Assembly (NCBI GenBank): GCA_001513145.1
Contig: LFSP01000028.1
Location: 143-38,573, forward strand
Direction of reading: 5' to 3'
DNA from: Clostridia bacterium DTU025
GTDB taxonomy: Bacteria > Bacillota > DTU025
Length of the DNA stretch: 38,431 nucleotides
Made by a program: the position numbers and the translations under genes. Position 1 is the stretch's first letter. Each line of letters starts with the position of its first letter. The notes beneath the pieces are model-generated. The model was not told the origin of the DNA, did no database searches, and saw only the letters and a list, made by a program, of their open reading frames with translations. Positions 14,660 to 23,535 of the stretch are shown one piece after another.

Positions 14660-14685
14660 GCCCCCGGTGTTTTCGACTCGGGGGC
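14660..14685 (+). terminator. Terminator-like hairpin after the RRM gene
   Basis: GCCCCCG (14660-14666) pairs with CGGGGGC (14679-14685) around a 12-base loop. It is followed by GTTGTG rather than a pure T tract, so strength is uncertain. Confidence 0.55.
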
Positions 14686-14689
14686 GTTG

Positions 14690-14698
14690 TGCTATCAT
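14690..14698 (+). promoter_or_regulatory. Extended -10 box before yqeK
   Basis: TGCTATCAT (14690-14698) is a TGn-extended -10. The best upstream hexamer is TTTCGA (14671-14676), with a 16-base spacer. It would start a yqeK-rsfS transcript near 14705. Confidence 0.45.
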
Positions 14699-14730
14699 GG
14701 GACTACAGAGCGCGTAGGGGGTGTGACCAG

Positions 14731-15345
14731 CTGCGGCCTGAGCAGGCAGAGGTGCTCCGGCGGCTCAGGGAGAGGCTCAAGACGTGCCTGCCAGAGGGCA
14801 GGTACCGGCACAGCCTGGGCGTGGAGATGGCCGCCACTATGCTGGCCAGAAGGCACGGCGCCGACGAGTTCGCATGTGCCTGTGCCGGGCTGCTCCACGA
14901 TGTCGCCAGGGACCTGGACGCCGAGAGCCTTCGCCGATTGGCGGAGGAGGTGGAAGGTGAGGAGGTGGAGGCCGCCGACGCGGTGCTCCTCCACGGGCCG
15001 GTCGGGGCCGTGCTGGCGGCGAGGGAGTTCGGCATCGACGACCCCCGCGTTCTGGAGGCCATAAGGTTCCACACCACCGGGGCGCCGGGGATGAGCCTTG
15101 AGGCCAAGGCGGTTTGCCTCGCGGACTTCATTGAGCCCGGGCGCAGCTTTCCAGGGGTCGACCGTATTCGGGAGCTTGCCGAGACTGACTTGGACTTGGC
15201 CCTGGCAGAGGCGCTGGAAGGTTCCATAAAATACGTCAGCTCCACAAAGGGTCCGACGGCGGATCAGGCGGCGCTGGCCAGGTCAAGGGCCCTGGTGGAC
15301 GAGATACGCAGTTCACGGGAGGTTGGTGAGTTCACTGCAGGTTAG
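14731..15345 (+). CDS. yqeK: HD-domain diadenosine tetraphosphatase-like hydrolase YqeK
   Basis: An HD-domain metal hydrolase of the YqeK family, which splits Ap4A symmetrically. Motifs are RYRHSLGVE (first His), GLLHDVARD (HD pair) and later IRFHTTGAPG, a family landmark. The start is unusual. GTG 14689 lies within the promoter -10 box. The next good choice is CTG 14731, nine bases after AGGGGG, giving 204 residues; GTG 14752 has a poor ribosome site but also gives a family-like length. I chose CTG on the ribosome site. The gene overlaps rsfS by 23 bases and sits in the normal nadD-yqeK-rsfS context. Confidence 0.88.
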   Translation: MRPEQAEVLRRLRERLKTCLPEGRYRHSLGVEMAATMLARRHGADEFACACAGLLHDVARDLDAESLRRLAEEVEGEEVEAADAVLLHGPVGAVLAAREFGIDDPRVLEAIRFHTTGAPGMSLEAKAVCLADFIEPGRSFPGVDRIRELAETDLDLALAEALEGSIKYVSSTKGPTADQAALARSRALVDEIRSSREVGEFTAG

Positions 15346-15739
15346 AGTCAGGACGTTCAATTCCGACCTGCCATCGCACTCGGCAGCGGTGAGCGCTGCC
15401 ATGGCCGCGCATGAGAACAAGGCCGAGGACATAGTGATCCTCGATATGTCCGGCATTTCCATCATGGCTGACTACTTCGTCATATGCACCGTCAACACCG
15501 ACACCCACGCTAGGGCGGTGAGGCAGGCGGTGGTGGAGGCCCTGGAGGGAACGGGCATGAACCTTAGGGGCAGGGAGGGGGCGGACGCCTCCGGATGGGT
15601 GCTGTTGGACTGGGGAGACGTCGTCGTGCACGTGTTCGAGAGGGAACAGCGGGACTACTACTGCCTTGACAAGCTGTGGGGGAACGCGCCCAGCCGAAGG
15701 CTGGTGGAATCAGAGTCAGGGGAGCCGATGTTGGTCTGA
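15323..15739 (+). CDS. rsfS: Ribosome silencing factor RsfS (Iojap family)
   Basis: A protein of up to 138 residues with the RsfS core KAEDIVILDMSGISIMADYF, then VICT and later DWGDVVVHVF. It binds ribosomal protein L14 and prevents joining of subunits when nutrients are scarce. The TTG at 15323 sits directly after GGGAGG and GTG 15326 is close behind it, both rather near the ribosome site; ATG 15401 would give the more usual short N-terminus but has no clear site. It overlaps yqeK, so translation is coupled. Confidence 0.93.
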   Translation: MVSSLQVRVRTFNSDLPSHSAAVSAAMAAHENKAEDIVILDMSGISIMADYFVICTVNTDTHARAVRQAVVEALEGTGMNLRGREGADASGWVLLDWGDVVVHVFEREQRDYYCLDKLWGNAPSRRLVESESGEPMLV

Positions 15740-15771
15740 ACACGTGGACGCGGCAAAACTCCAAACAGCGC

Positions 15772-15800
15772 TTGACTCGCGTTCGACGCCGAAGTATAAT
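15772..15800 (+). promoter_or_regulatory. Strong sigma-A promoter of the T-box/tRNA-Ala/leuS unit
   Basis: TTGACT (15772-15777), a 17-base spacer and consensus TATAAT (15795-15800). The transcript should start near 15807 and run into the T-box leader. Confidence 0.88.
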
Positions 15801-16003
15801 GAAACTTGCTTGACAACGGTATCGGCAAACGCGATGACGAGGAGCAGTAGATTCCGCAACGGCCCGAAGAGAGCCGGGGGTTGGTGCGACCTGGCGGCAC
15901 GGTGGTTTCGAACTCGCCTCCGAGCGGCGCAGGTGAAGCCAAGGGCGTAGTCTGCGACGGATGGCTCCGTTAACTGCCGAGAGGCGCATGTTAAGTATTG
16001 CGT

Positions 16004-16079
<76 letters not shown>

Positions 16080-16173
16080 TTCTCTTTATGTATGTGTGCG
16101 CGATGAAGCTTCAACCTTGCCTGGACCTTCATTGCGGCGTGCGCGCAAATGGGTGGTACCGCGAACCTTTTCG

Positions 16174-16204
16174 CCCCTGTCAGCTTCGGCTGTCAGGGGT
16201 TTTT
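16174..16204 (+). terminator. T-box controlled terminator before leuS
   Basis: CCCCTGTCAGC (16174-16184) and GCTGTCAGGGG (16189-16199) form an 11-position stem with one T-T mismatch around a TTCG loop, followed by TTTTT. Its left side is preceded directly by the T-box sequence, which forms the competing antiterminator. Confidence 0.92.
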
Positions 16205-16261
16205 GCTTATTGTCAGTCTCGTTGGGCGTAAGAACGTTGGAACGATCTTGGGGGGCGAGCC

Positions 16262-18736
16262 ATGCGCGACAAGTATTTCGCTCAAGAAGTCGAGGAGAAG
16301 TGGCAGAAGAAGTGGGAGGCTGACGGAGCCTACAGGGTGACCGAGGATCCCGCGAAGCCCAAGTACTATCTGCTGGAGATGCTGCCCTACCCTTCAGGGC
16401 GGATCCACATGGGGCATGTGCGCAACTACTCCATCGGTGACGTCATCGCCAGGTACAGGCGGATGTGCGGATGGAACGTGCTCCATCCCATGGGGTGGGA
16501 CGCTTTCGGGCTCCCGGCGGAGAACGCAGCCATCAAGCACGGCAGGGATCCGGAGGAGTGGACCAAGAGCAACATTCACTACATGAGGATCCAGCTGAAG
16601 CGCCTAGGCTACAGTTACGATTGGGACAGGGAGATAACCTCCTGCAACCCCGATTACTACCGCTGGACCCAGTGGTTGTTCCTGCAGTTCTACAAGAACG
16701 GTTTGGCCTACAAGAAGGCGCAGAAGGTGAACTGGTGCCCCTCGTGCATGACGGTGCTAGCCAACGAACAGGTTGTTAACGGGCACTGCGAGAGGTGCGA
16801 CGCCAGGGTCACCAAGCGCAACCTGGAGCAGTGGTTCTTCAGGATCACCGACTACGCTCAGCGCCTCCTGGACAACCTGGAGACTCTCACCGGCTGGCCT
16901 GAGCACGTGAAGACGATGCAGCATAACTGGATCGGCCGGAGCGAGGGCATGGACATCGAGTTCCCGTTGGCAGACATCCCGGGCTCGCTGAAGGTGTTCA
17001 CCACCCGTCACGACACGCTCTACGGCGTCACCTACGTGGTGATAGCGCCCGAGCACCCGGCGGTGGAGGCGCTGATCTCGGGCAAGCCCAACGAGGCGGA
17101 GCTGAGGGCCTTTGTCGCTGACGTCATCGCGCAGGAGGACATCGAGAGGACCAGCGAGGAGACTGAGAAGATCGGCATGTTCACAGGCTCCTACGCCATT
17201 AACCCTGTTAACGGCGAGAAGGTGCCGGTATGGATCGGCAACTACGTGCTAATGGAGTACGGCACCGGAGCCGTGATGGGAGTGCCCGCCCACGACCAGA
17301 GAGACTTCGAGCTGGCCAAGAAGTACGGCTTGCCCATACGGGTGGTGATAGTGCCCGAGGGCGGAAGCGCCGACATGGAGCTGGCGCAGGCCTACGAGGG
17401 GCCGGGCGTGCAGGTGAACTCCGGGCCGTTCGATGGGATGCATACCGACCAGTCCAGGCAGGCCATCGCCGACTACGTGGAGGCTAGGGGTCACGGCAGG
17501 AGGGCGGTGCATTACCGTCTGCGCGACTGGCTCATCTCCCGGCAGCGGTTCTGGGGCGCTCCGATCCCCATCGTCTACTGCGACGCATGCGGCGAGGTGC
17601 CGGTGCCCGAAAGCGACCTGCCGGTGCTGCTTCCCAGCGGGGTGAAGTTCATGCCCACTGGCCAGTCTCCACTTGTAGACTGTCCCGAGTTCGTGAACAC
17701 CGCCTGTCCGCGCTGCGGTGGCCGGGCGCGCCGCGAGACGGACACCATGGACACATTCGTGTGCTCGTCATGGTACTTCCTGAGGTACACGTCTCCGCAC
17801 AGTAAGGATGGCCCGTGGTCCAGGGCGGCTGCGGATTACTGGATGCCGGTGGACCAGTACATCGGCGGCGTGGAGCACGCCGTGATGCACCTGATGTACG
17901 CCAGGTTCTTCACAATGGCCCTTAAGGACATGGGCCTTGTGGGCGTGGAGGAGCCCTTCACCCGCCTTCTCACCCAGGGCATGGTGCTGATGGGCGGGTC
18001 CAAGATGTCGAAATCCAAGGGCAACATCGTGGATCCCGACGACATCGTGGCGAAGTACGGCGCCGACACCGCCAGGCTCTTCACGCTCTTCGCATCGCCT
18101 GTGGAGAGGGACATGGAGTGGAGCGACGAGGGCGTCGAGGGATGCTGGCGGTTCATGCAGCGAACCTGGCGCCTGGTGGGGCAGATCATGGAGGCGAAAC
18201 AGGTTGAGGCCGCCGCGGACGGGCCGGTTGAGGTGGCGCGCGAGGTGAGGCGCGCCGCTCACAGCGCGCTCAAGAAGGTCAGCGCGGATATCGCCGAGAG
18301 GTACGCGTTCAACACCGCCATAGCTGCCATCATGGAGTTCGTCAACGCCCTTTACGCCCTGAAGGACCAGGCCATGGCGAGCCAGTCCGGGCGGAAGGCT
18401 GTCGACGAGGCCCTAGAGCTGCTCATCCTCATGATGGCACCGTTCGCGCCGCACCTTGCGGAGGAGCTGTGGGAGGTCACCGGGCACGCAGGAAGTGTCC
18501 ACGACGCGGCTTGGCCTCAGGTGGACGAGTCAGCGCTGGAGGTCAGCTCCGTCGAGATCGCCGTGCAGGTCAACGGCAAGGTGCGCGACCGCATCGTCGT
18601 GCCGGCCGACGCCCACCAGGAGCAGGCTGTGGCTGCGGCCCTGGCCAGCGAGAGGGTGGCGGCTGCCGTCGCCGGCAAGGCCGTCAAGAAGACGGTGTAC
18701 GTGCCGGGCAAGCTGGTGAACATCGTCGTAGGATAG
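16262..18736 (+). CDS. leuS: Leucyl-tRNA synthetase
   Basis: An 824-residue class I synthetase, the normal bacterial length, that attaches Leu to tRNA-Leu. The HIGH motif appears as HMGH (49-52) in [14 protein letters not shown]. The editing domain includes [18 protein letters not shown] is at 581-585 in [11 protein letters not shown]. The C-terminal part ends with VNGKVRDR and the tRNA-binding tail. Start ATG 16262 is preceded by GGGGGGCGAG. Expression should be governed by the Leu-specific T-box leader upstream, which also encloses a tRNA-Ala gene, and the unit ends in a long hairpin about 100 bases after the stop. Confidence 0.98.
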   Translation: MRDKYFAQEVEEKWQKKWEADGAYRVTEDPAKPKYYLLEMLPYPSGRIHMGHVRNYSIGDVIARYRRMCGWNVLHPMGWDAFGLPAENAAIKHGRDPEEWTKSNIHYMRIQLKRLGYSYDWDREITSCNPDYYRWTQWLFLQFYKNGLAYKKAQKVNWCPSCMTVLANEQVVNGHCERCDARVTKRNLEQWFFRITDYAQRLLDNLETLTGWPEHVKTMQHNWIGRSEGMDIEFPLADIPGSLKVFTTRHDTLYGVTYVVIAPEHPAVEALISGKPNEAELRAFVADVIAQEDIERTSEETEKIGMFTGSYAINPVNGEKVPVWIGNYVLMEYGTGAVMGVPAHDQRDFELAKKYGLPIRVVIVPEGGSADMELAQAYEGPGVQVNSGPFDGMHTDQSRQAIADYVEARGHGRRAVHYRLRDWLISRQRFWGAPIPIVYCDACGEVPVPESDLPVLLPSGVKFMPTGQSPLVDCPEFVNTACPRCGGRARRETDTMDTFVCSSWYFLRYTSPHSKDGPWSRAAADYWMPVDQYIGGVEHAVMHLMYARFFTMALKDMGLVGVEEPFTRLLTQGMVLMGGSKMSKSKGNIVDPDDIVAKYGADTARLFTLFASPVERDMEWSDEGVEGCWRFMQRTWRLVGQIMEAKQVEAAADGPVEVAREVRRAAHSALKKVSADIAERYAFNTAIAAIMEFVNALYALKDQAMASQSGRKAVDEALELLILMMAPFAPHLAEELWEVTGHAGSVHDAAWPQVDESALEVSSVEIAVQVNGKVRDRIVVPADAHQEQAVAAALASERVAAAVAGKAVKKTVYVPGKLVNIVVG

Positions 18737-18832
18737 ACGCGAGAGCTGCGCCGGGGGCAGACCCTGGCCGGGGGCCGGGGACGGTGGGCGCCCTGAGGAA
18801 TCCCCTGGTTAGCTAGGCATACCGGACGAAGC

Positions 18833-18885
18833 GCCGGGCATGTGAGGGATGGTAATATCACCTCACAGGGCCCGGCATTCTGTTT
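18833..18885 (+). terminator. Long hairpin terminator after leuS
   Basis: GCCGGGC and TGTGAGG (18833-18847, interrupted by one A) pair with CCTCACA (18861-18867) and GCCCGGC (18870-18876), followed by ATTCTGTTT. The loop includes TGGTAATAT, which resembles an extended -10, but no matching -35 is seen. Confidence 0.7.
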
Positions 18886-18936
18886 ACTCGAGCGCCGGGC
18901 ATAACGGGGCTGACCAGGGTGAAGGGGGAGCTTGGC

Positions 18937-19689
18937 ATGACCGGGGTGATACGAGCCAGGCTGTGGCTTCTCATCGCAGGGCTGGCCCTTCTGGGAATGG
19001 CAGTGATGGCGTTCAGAGGGGCGCAGGGCACGGTGGTAGTGTCTCTCACCGATGCGGCGGGAGCCGTTGAGCGGCCGGACGCTGCCGTGCAGGAGGCGGA
19101 AACGGCTGCTGTCAGTGCGTCGGGGCCCGTGGCTGCGGCCGGCGCGGAGCCAGCCCTCGATGGCCCGTCCCGTACGGTGCCGGCTCCCAGGATTCTGGTG
19201 CACGTGGCGGGCGCCGTGGCCCACCCGGGCCTCTACGAGCTTGACTTGGGCGCAAGGATAGCCCACGCCGTGGAGGCGGCCGGAGGGGCGCTGCCTGAGG
19301 CCGATCTCGACGGCGTGAATCTGGCGCTGCCCCTGCGCGACGGGCAGCAGGTGTTCATCCCGAGAAGGCCCCCTACCTCGGAGCCGGTGGGTGCTGTGGT
19401 CCCTCAGGCGCGGTCTGCCGGCGTCACGCCGCCTGGCAGGGTGGACGCGTCGGCCCGTCTGCCGGAGGACGATGGTGAGCCCGACGGCGGGAACCAGCTG
19501 GTGAACATCAACGTCGCGGGCATCGATGAGCTATGTGCTCTGCCGGGGATCGGGCCGGCGCTGGCAAGCAGAATAGTGGAGTACCGCCAGCTAAATGGCC
19601 CTTTTCAATCTGTCGAGCAGCTTCTTGAGGTGTCGGGCATCGGCCCTTCGAAGCTCAAGCAGATCGCCCCGTTGGCGACGGTAAGGTAG
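18937..19689 (+). CDS. comEA: Competence protein ComEA (DNA receptor)
   Basis: A 250-residue membrane-anchored DNA-binding protein of the transformation machinery. It has an N-terminal membrane segment (about 7-26), an Ala/Pro-rich linker, an SLBB domain (ILVHVAGAVAHPGLYEL), a second linker and a C-terminal helix-hairpin-helix pair (LVNINVAGIDELCALPGIG and LLEVSGIGPSKLKQI) that binds double-stranded DNA outside the membrane. Start ATG 18937 is six bases after GGGGGAG; an in-frame GTG at 18919 is less well placed. comEC follows after 7 bases. The comEB gene found between them in Bacillus is absent. Confidence 0.95.
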   Translation: MTGVIRARLWLLIAGLALLGMAVMAFRGAQGTVVVSLTDAAGAVERPDAAVQEAETAAVSASGPVAAAGAEPALDGPSRTVPAPRILVHVAGAVAHPGLYELDLGARIAHAVEAAGGALPEADLDGVNLALPLRDGQQVFIPRRPPTSEPVGAVVPQARSAGVTPPGRVDASARLPEDDGEPDGGNQLVNINVAGIDELCALPGIGPALASRIVEYRQLNGPFQSVEQLLEVSGIGPSKLKQIAPLATVR

Positions 19690-19696
19690 AGGCCGG

Positions 19697-22075
19697 ATGG
19701 CGGGGCTGGTGCTACCGGCATTCACGGCAGGCGTCATCGTCGGGGTGACGGCCGACTGCCACGGCGTGCCCCGGTACGCGTGGCTTGCGTGCGCGTCGGC
19801 GCTGTGCCTCGCCACATGGCGACGCGTTCCGCTGATGCTCTTCAGTCCAGGGACCAGGCGCAGGTGGGCGACGGCAGGGCTGGCGCTGGCGGGCGCGATC
19901 GCCGGCGCGGCCGCCGTGGCCAGGATTGACGCGATGGCCCCTCACTCCATCGCCCTGTATTCAGGGCAGGCCGTGGTCATCCAGGCAGACGTGGTGCGCG
20001 CCACGCCGAAGCAGCAGGGCTCGAGGCTGACTCTGGCCAGAGTGCAGGTGGCAGACGATGCAGGCCTGTACCAGGAGCGCTCGGGCCTTCTGGAGCTGGA
20101 TCTGCCGTCGTCCCTCGGGCAGGCGGTTGAAGGCACCAGGGTGCAGGTGGCGGCGGAGCTCTGGCCAGTGCCCAGGAGGATGAATCCGTCTGAGCTTGAC
20201 TGGAAGGTATCGATGCTCGCCAAAGGGGTTCACGCCTCCGGCAGGGCGGTGGGCGGACTTGTGGAGCTGGGAAAGGCGCGGCGGGGCCCTCTGTCAGTCG
20301 CCAGCCAGTGGCTGCGCTCCGCAGGGCTGCAGGCTGCGGAAACCCTGCCACCGGACGAGGCTAGCGTGCTCCGAGGCCTACTGCTCGGCGATTCCTCCCA
20401 GCTCTCGCCGGAGCTCAGAAGGAGCTTCTCAGCCGCGGGCGTATCCCACCTTCTGGCTGCATCCGGTCTCCACCTCGGGATAGTGTACGCCCTCGTGTGC
20501 GCGGCCACAGCGAGACCAGGCCTTCCGCCCTGGGCAGCGCCAGCGCTGGCCACGGTGGGAGGACTGGTGTATGCCGGAGCCGTGGGATTCAAAGCCTCCA
20601 TCGTTCGGGCGCTTCTGGTGCTGTGCGTCGCGAACGCAGCGGCCCTGGTGGGGCGGGTCCCGTCCCCCCTGCACACGGTGTGTCTGGCGGCATGTGTGCA
20701 GGTTCTGTGGCAGCCGGCGCTCCTGTGGGACCTAGGTTTCAGGTTGTCTTACGCGGCCTTCTGCGCGGTGGTGGTTATGTCAAGGACCGCAAGGGAGCGC
20801 AGGCTGAAGGGAACCGTGGCGGCGCTGGCCACGTCCGCTTCGGTATGCGCCGTAACGTGGCCCGTGGTGGCCGGAGTTGATGGCAGGGTAAGCCTCATCG
20901 GGCCGGTGGCGAACCTGGTGGCCATCCCTTTGGCATCGCTGGCACTGCTGGGCGGGATGGCCGGTGCCCTATTGGGAGCGGTGGTCCCCGCGGCGGGAGC
21001 CGTGATCGCACAGGGGGCAGGCTGCGCTCTCTCGGCTCTCATCGCGTGTGTCCGGCTCGCTGCGGCCGTGCCTTTCAGCGAGGTGCGGGTCGGCGCGCCC
21101 TCGGGCCTCTCGTGCGTTGCCTACTACTCGGCCCTGGCAGGCGCCTTCGCGGCATGGGAGGATCCGATTCGGGCGGCACGGCTTGTAAGGATCTTGCGAA
21201 GGCACAGGGCAGTGTGTGGCGTCGTGGCGCTGGCGGCCGTCCTCGTGGCCGCCGCGCCTGGCGGCTTTCGGCTCACGGCCTTGTACGTGGGGCAGGGAGA
21301 TGCGATCTTAATCAGGAGCCCTGCCGGTGCATGCGTTCTCGTGGATTCGGGGCCGCCGGCGTTCGGTGAAAGCCAGCTTGCGCCGTTCCTGGCACGTCAG
21401 GGCGTGCACCATCTGGACGTTGCCGTGATCACCCACGAGCACGCCGATCACGCAGGCGGGCTTCGGGCGGTGGCCGGGGTCGCATCCATCGGCGTCCTGG
21501 CGGTGGGCCAGGGCATGCCTGAGGACGAGGTCGATAGGCTGCTTGCGGCTGCAACCTCCGACGGGAGGCGCCCTGAGCTCCTGGTGATGCGCCGGGGCCA
21601 GGTGCTGCGCGTGGGCGACCTCACCTTCGAGGTGCTGCATCCTGACGGGCTCGAGGCGGCCACCCCCAACGCCAGGTCTGTGGTCCTGCGCCTCGCGTTC
21701 AGGGACTTCTCATGCCTGCTCTGCGCCGACGCCGGCGCAACCTTCGAGACGTGGGCAACGACGCAGACGCAGCTTCAGGCAGACCTGCTGAAAGTGGCCC
21801 ACCACGGGTCCAGCTCGGCGTCTTCCTGGGCATTCCTAAGTGCGGTGTCTCCGCGGTGGGCGGTGGTGTCGGTGGGGCCCAACCGCTACGGGCATCCGTC
21901 TCCAGAGGTGATGGAAAGGTTATCGTCGGCGGGAGCGGAAGCCTACAGGACCGATGTTTCGGGCGCCGTGGAAGTAAGGACAAACCGGCTGACAGGCGGC
22001 GCAAGGCTTGTGACCTTTGGAGAAAAGCGCAGCGTAGTGCCGATGTTCCGCCGTCTTCGAAGTATCACGAAATAG
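19697..22075 (+). CDS. comEC: DNA internalization channel ComEC/Rec2
   Basis: A 792-residue polytopic protein that carries single-stranded DNA across the membrane during transformation. In order it has an N-terminal membrane and OB-like (DUF4131) region, the Competence domain with many membrane helices (including LLAASGLHLGIVYALV), and a C-terminal metallo-beta-lactamase domain with H580-E-H582-A-D584-H585 (THEHADHAGG), which may degrade the non-entering strand. The family's full three-domain length is present with no break. It sits directly behind comEA, so natural transformation is plausible if pilus genes exist elsewhere. Confidence 0.96.
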   Translation: MAGLVLPAFTAGVIVGVTADCHGVPRYAWLACASALCLATWRRVPLMLFSPGTRRRWATAGLALAGAIAGAAAVARIDAMAPHSIALYSGQAVVIQADVVRATPKQQGSRLTLARVQVADDAGLYQERSGLLELDLPSSLGQAVEGTRVQVAAELWPVPRRMNPSELDWKVSMLAKGVHASGRAVGGLVELGKARRGPLSVASQWLRSAGLQAAETLPPDEASVLRGLLLGDSSQLSPELRRSFSAAGVSHLLAASGLHLGIVYALVCAATARPGLPPWAAPALATVGGLVYAGAVGFKASIVRALLVLCVANAAALVGRVPSPLHTVCLAACVQVLWQPALLWDLGFRLSYAAFCAVVVMSRTARERRLKGTVAALATSASVCAVTWPVVAGVDGRVSLIGPVANLVAIPLASLALLGGMAGALLGAVVPAAGAVIAQGAGCALSALIACVRLAAAVPFSEVRVGAPSGLSCVAYYSALAGAFAAWEDPIRAARLVRILRRHRAVCGVVALAAVLVAAAPGGFRLTALYVGQGDAILIRSPAGACVLVDSGPPAFGESQLAPFLARQGVHHLDVAVITHEHADHAGGLRAVAGVASIGVLAVGQGMPEDEVDRLLAAATSDGRRPELLVMRRGQVLRVGDLTFEVLHPDGLEAATPNARSVVLRLAFRDFSCLLCADAGATFETWATTQTQLQADLLKVAHHGSSSASSWAFLSAVSPRWAVVSVGPNRYGHPSPEVMERLSSAGAEAYRTDVSGAVEVRTNRLTGGARLVTFGEKRSVVPMFRRLRSITK

Positions 22076-22148
22076 GTCTTCAGGGGAAGGGATAGAATCC
22101 TGCCCGTCGAATAGGAGACTGCGAGGCCAAATCGGAAAGGGGGGTAGT

Positions 22149-22171
22149 CCCGCCTGCACCTGCAGAGCGGG
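22149..22171 (+). promoter_or_regulatory. Hairpin overlapping the ribosome site of the binding-protein gene
   Basis: CCCGC and CTGCA (22149-22158) pair with TGCAG, a bulged A and GCGGG (22161-22171). The right arm contains most of the G-rich ribosome-binding site 8 bases before the TTG start at 22180, so it could limit translation. Confidence 0.45.
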
Positions 22172-22179
22172 GGCACGAC

Positions 22180-23439
22180 TTGAAGAGGTTTGCGGTCCTA
22201 ACCCTGAGCCTGTTGCTTCTCGTGATCGTATCGTTAGGTTCGTCTGTGGCCGCCAAGAAGGTCGAGATAACCTTCTGGCATGCCATGGGCGCGCAGCTGG
22301 GAGATACCCTGGAGTCACTGGTGAGCGAGTTCAATGCCCAGAGCCCCGACGTGTTCGTGAGGGCGGAATACCAGGGCAACTACGGCGCTCTCAGCCAGAA
22401 GCTGGTTGGAGCCCTGGTGGCCCGCAAGCCTCCAACGATGGCCCAGGTATACGGCAACTGGGCAGCGGAGTACATAGACGGCAACGAGCTCGTGCCGGTG
22501 GAGAAGTTCGTCTACGGTCCCAATGGCCTGTCCACCCTGGAGATTGAGGACATCTGGGATGGTCTCAGGGCGGGCTGCATGTTTGACGGCGTATGGTATA
22601 CGATGCCCTTCAACAAGAGCGTATACGTGCTGGTGTACAACAAGGACGCCTTCGATGAGGCGGGCATCGCCAATCCCCCTGCCACGTGGCAGGAGCTCCT
22701 TGAGGCGGCTGAACGCCTGACCATACGCGATGGGGACAAGATCGTCAGGTACGGCATAGGTCTCAGGCCCAACGTCGACATCTTCGCGTGCTTCTTCTTC
22801 AACTCCGGCGGCGAGTGGCTGGATGCCGCGGGCAAGGTCAACGTGAACGGCCCTGCCGGCATCAGGGCGCTGCAGTTCATGACGGACCTGCTCCACAAGT
22901 ACAAGGTGGCGTACTACGTGCCCGGCTACCTCGATGCTGACTTCGGGGCCGAGAAGGTCGCGATGTACCTCACCACGTCCCCCGGCCTGAGCTACACGGA
23001 GGAGTCCGTGGCCGGCAAGTTCAACTGGACCGCCGCACCGCTTCCTTACGCCGATCCGGCGTTCAAGTCGACTCCTGTGGCCGGCACTGACCTGGCCATC
23101 TTCGCCAGGGCCAGCCAGGAAGAGCAGGAAGCTGCTTGGAAGTTCATCAAGTGGCTGATAGAGCCCAGGCAGACCGCCAAGTGGGCCATAGGCACCAGCT
23201 ACATCCCGATAAGGAAGTCCGCGATGCACCTGGAGATGATGCAGAAGTGGTTCGCGGAACATCCCAGGGATGAGCAGAGCCTGCAGCAGCTGAGGTACAT
23301 CAAGTACGATCCAAACATCGCCGCGTGGAGTACCATCCGCAACGACATCTCCGAGGCGGTGGAGAAGGTGTTCCTCGGCAGGGCCACCCCGAAGGAAGCC
23401 CTTGATGAGGCGGTTACCAAGGCCAACGCGAGGCTGTAA
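22180..23439 (+). CDS. ABC transporter substrate-binding protein, sugar or glycerol-phosphate type
   Basis: A 419-residue extracellular solute-binding protein of family 1 (MalE/UgpB fold). A signal sequence spans residues 1-25 (hydrophobic LSLLLLVIVSLGSSVA). There is no lipobox Cys, so it is probably tethered differently or released, unusual for a Gram-positive binding protein. The mature start VEITFWHAMG resembles UgpB-type glycerol-3-phosphate binders, but substrate cannot be assigned. The start is TTG 22180 under a hairpin. A strong stem-loop follows the gene, then a secreted phosphoesterase and two permeases in the same direction. No ATP-binding subunit is in the operon. Confidence 0.88.
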   Translation: MKRFAVLTLSLLLLVIVSLGSSVAAKKVEITFWHAMGAQLGDTLESLVSEFNAQSPDVFVRAEYQGNYGALSQKLVGALVARKPPTMAQVYGNWAAEYIDGNELVPVEKFVYGPNGLSTLEIEDIWDGLRAGCMFDGVWYTMPFNKSVYVLVYNKDAFDEAGIANPPATWQELLEAAERLTIRDGDKIVRYGIGLRPNVDIFACFFFNSGGEWLDAAGKVNVNGPAGIRALQFMTDLLHKYKVAYYVPGYLDADFGAEKVAMYLTTSPGLSYTEESVAGKFNWTAAPLPYADPAFKSTPVAGTDLAIFARASQEEQEAAWKFIKWLIEPRQTAKWAIGTSYIPIRKSAMHLEMMQKWFAEHPRDEQSLQQLRYIKYDPNIAAWSTIRNDISEAVEKVFLGRATPKEALDEAVTKANARL

Positions 23440-23472
23440 AGGTGAAATGCTTCGGCTAGGTTGACCAATTCT

Positions 23473-23512
23473 GCCCGGGGGATGCTTGGCGGCGAGCCTG
23501 GATTCCCCGGGC
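23473..23512 (+). promoter_or_regulatory. Intercistronic stem-loop after the binding-protein gene
   Basis: GCCCGGGGGA (23473-23482) pairs with TTCCCCGGGC (23503-23512), 10 pairs with one G-U. A stable hairpin here is typical of import operons where it raises binding-protein message over that of the permeases. Confidence 0.6.
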
Positions 23513-23535
23513 TTCCATTGCGCGGAGGGATGACC

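Noticed and set aside
15666-15950. Short + strand frame across the T-box leader
   Set aside because: It runs through the promoter and stem I, which have clear RNA features; no ribosome site or homology.
18853-18858. Promoter at TGGTAATAT before comEA
   Set aside because: It lies in the loop of the leuS terminator and has no -35 hexamer at a suitable distance.
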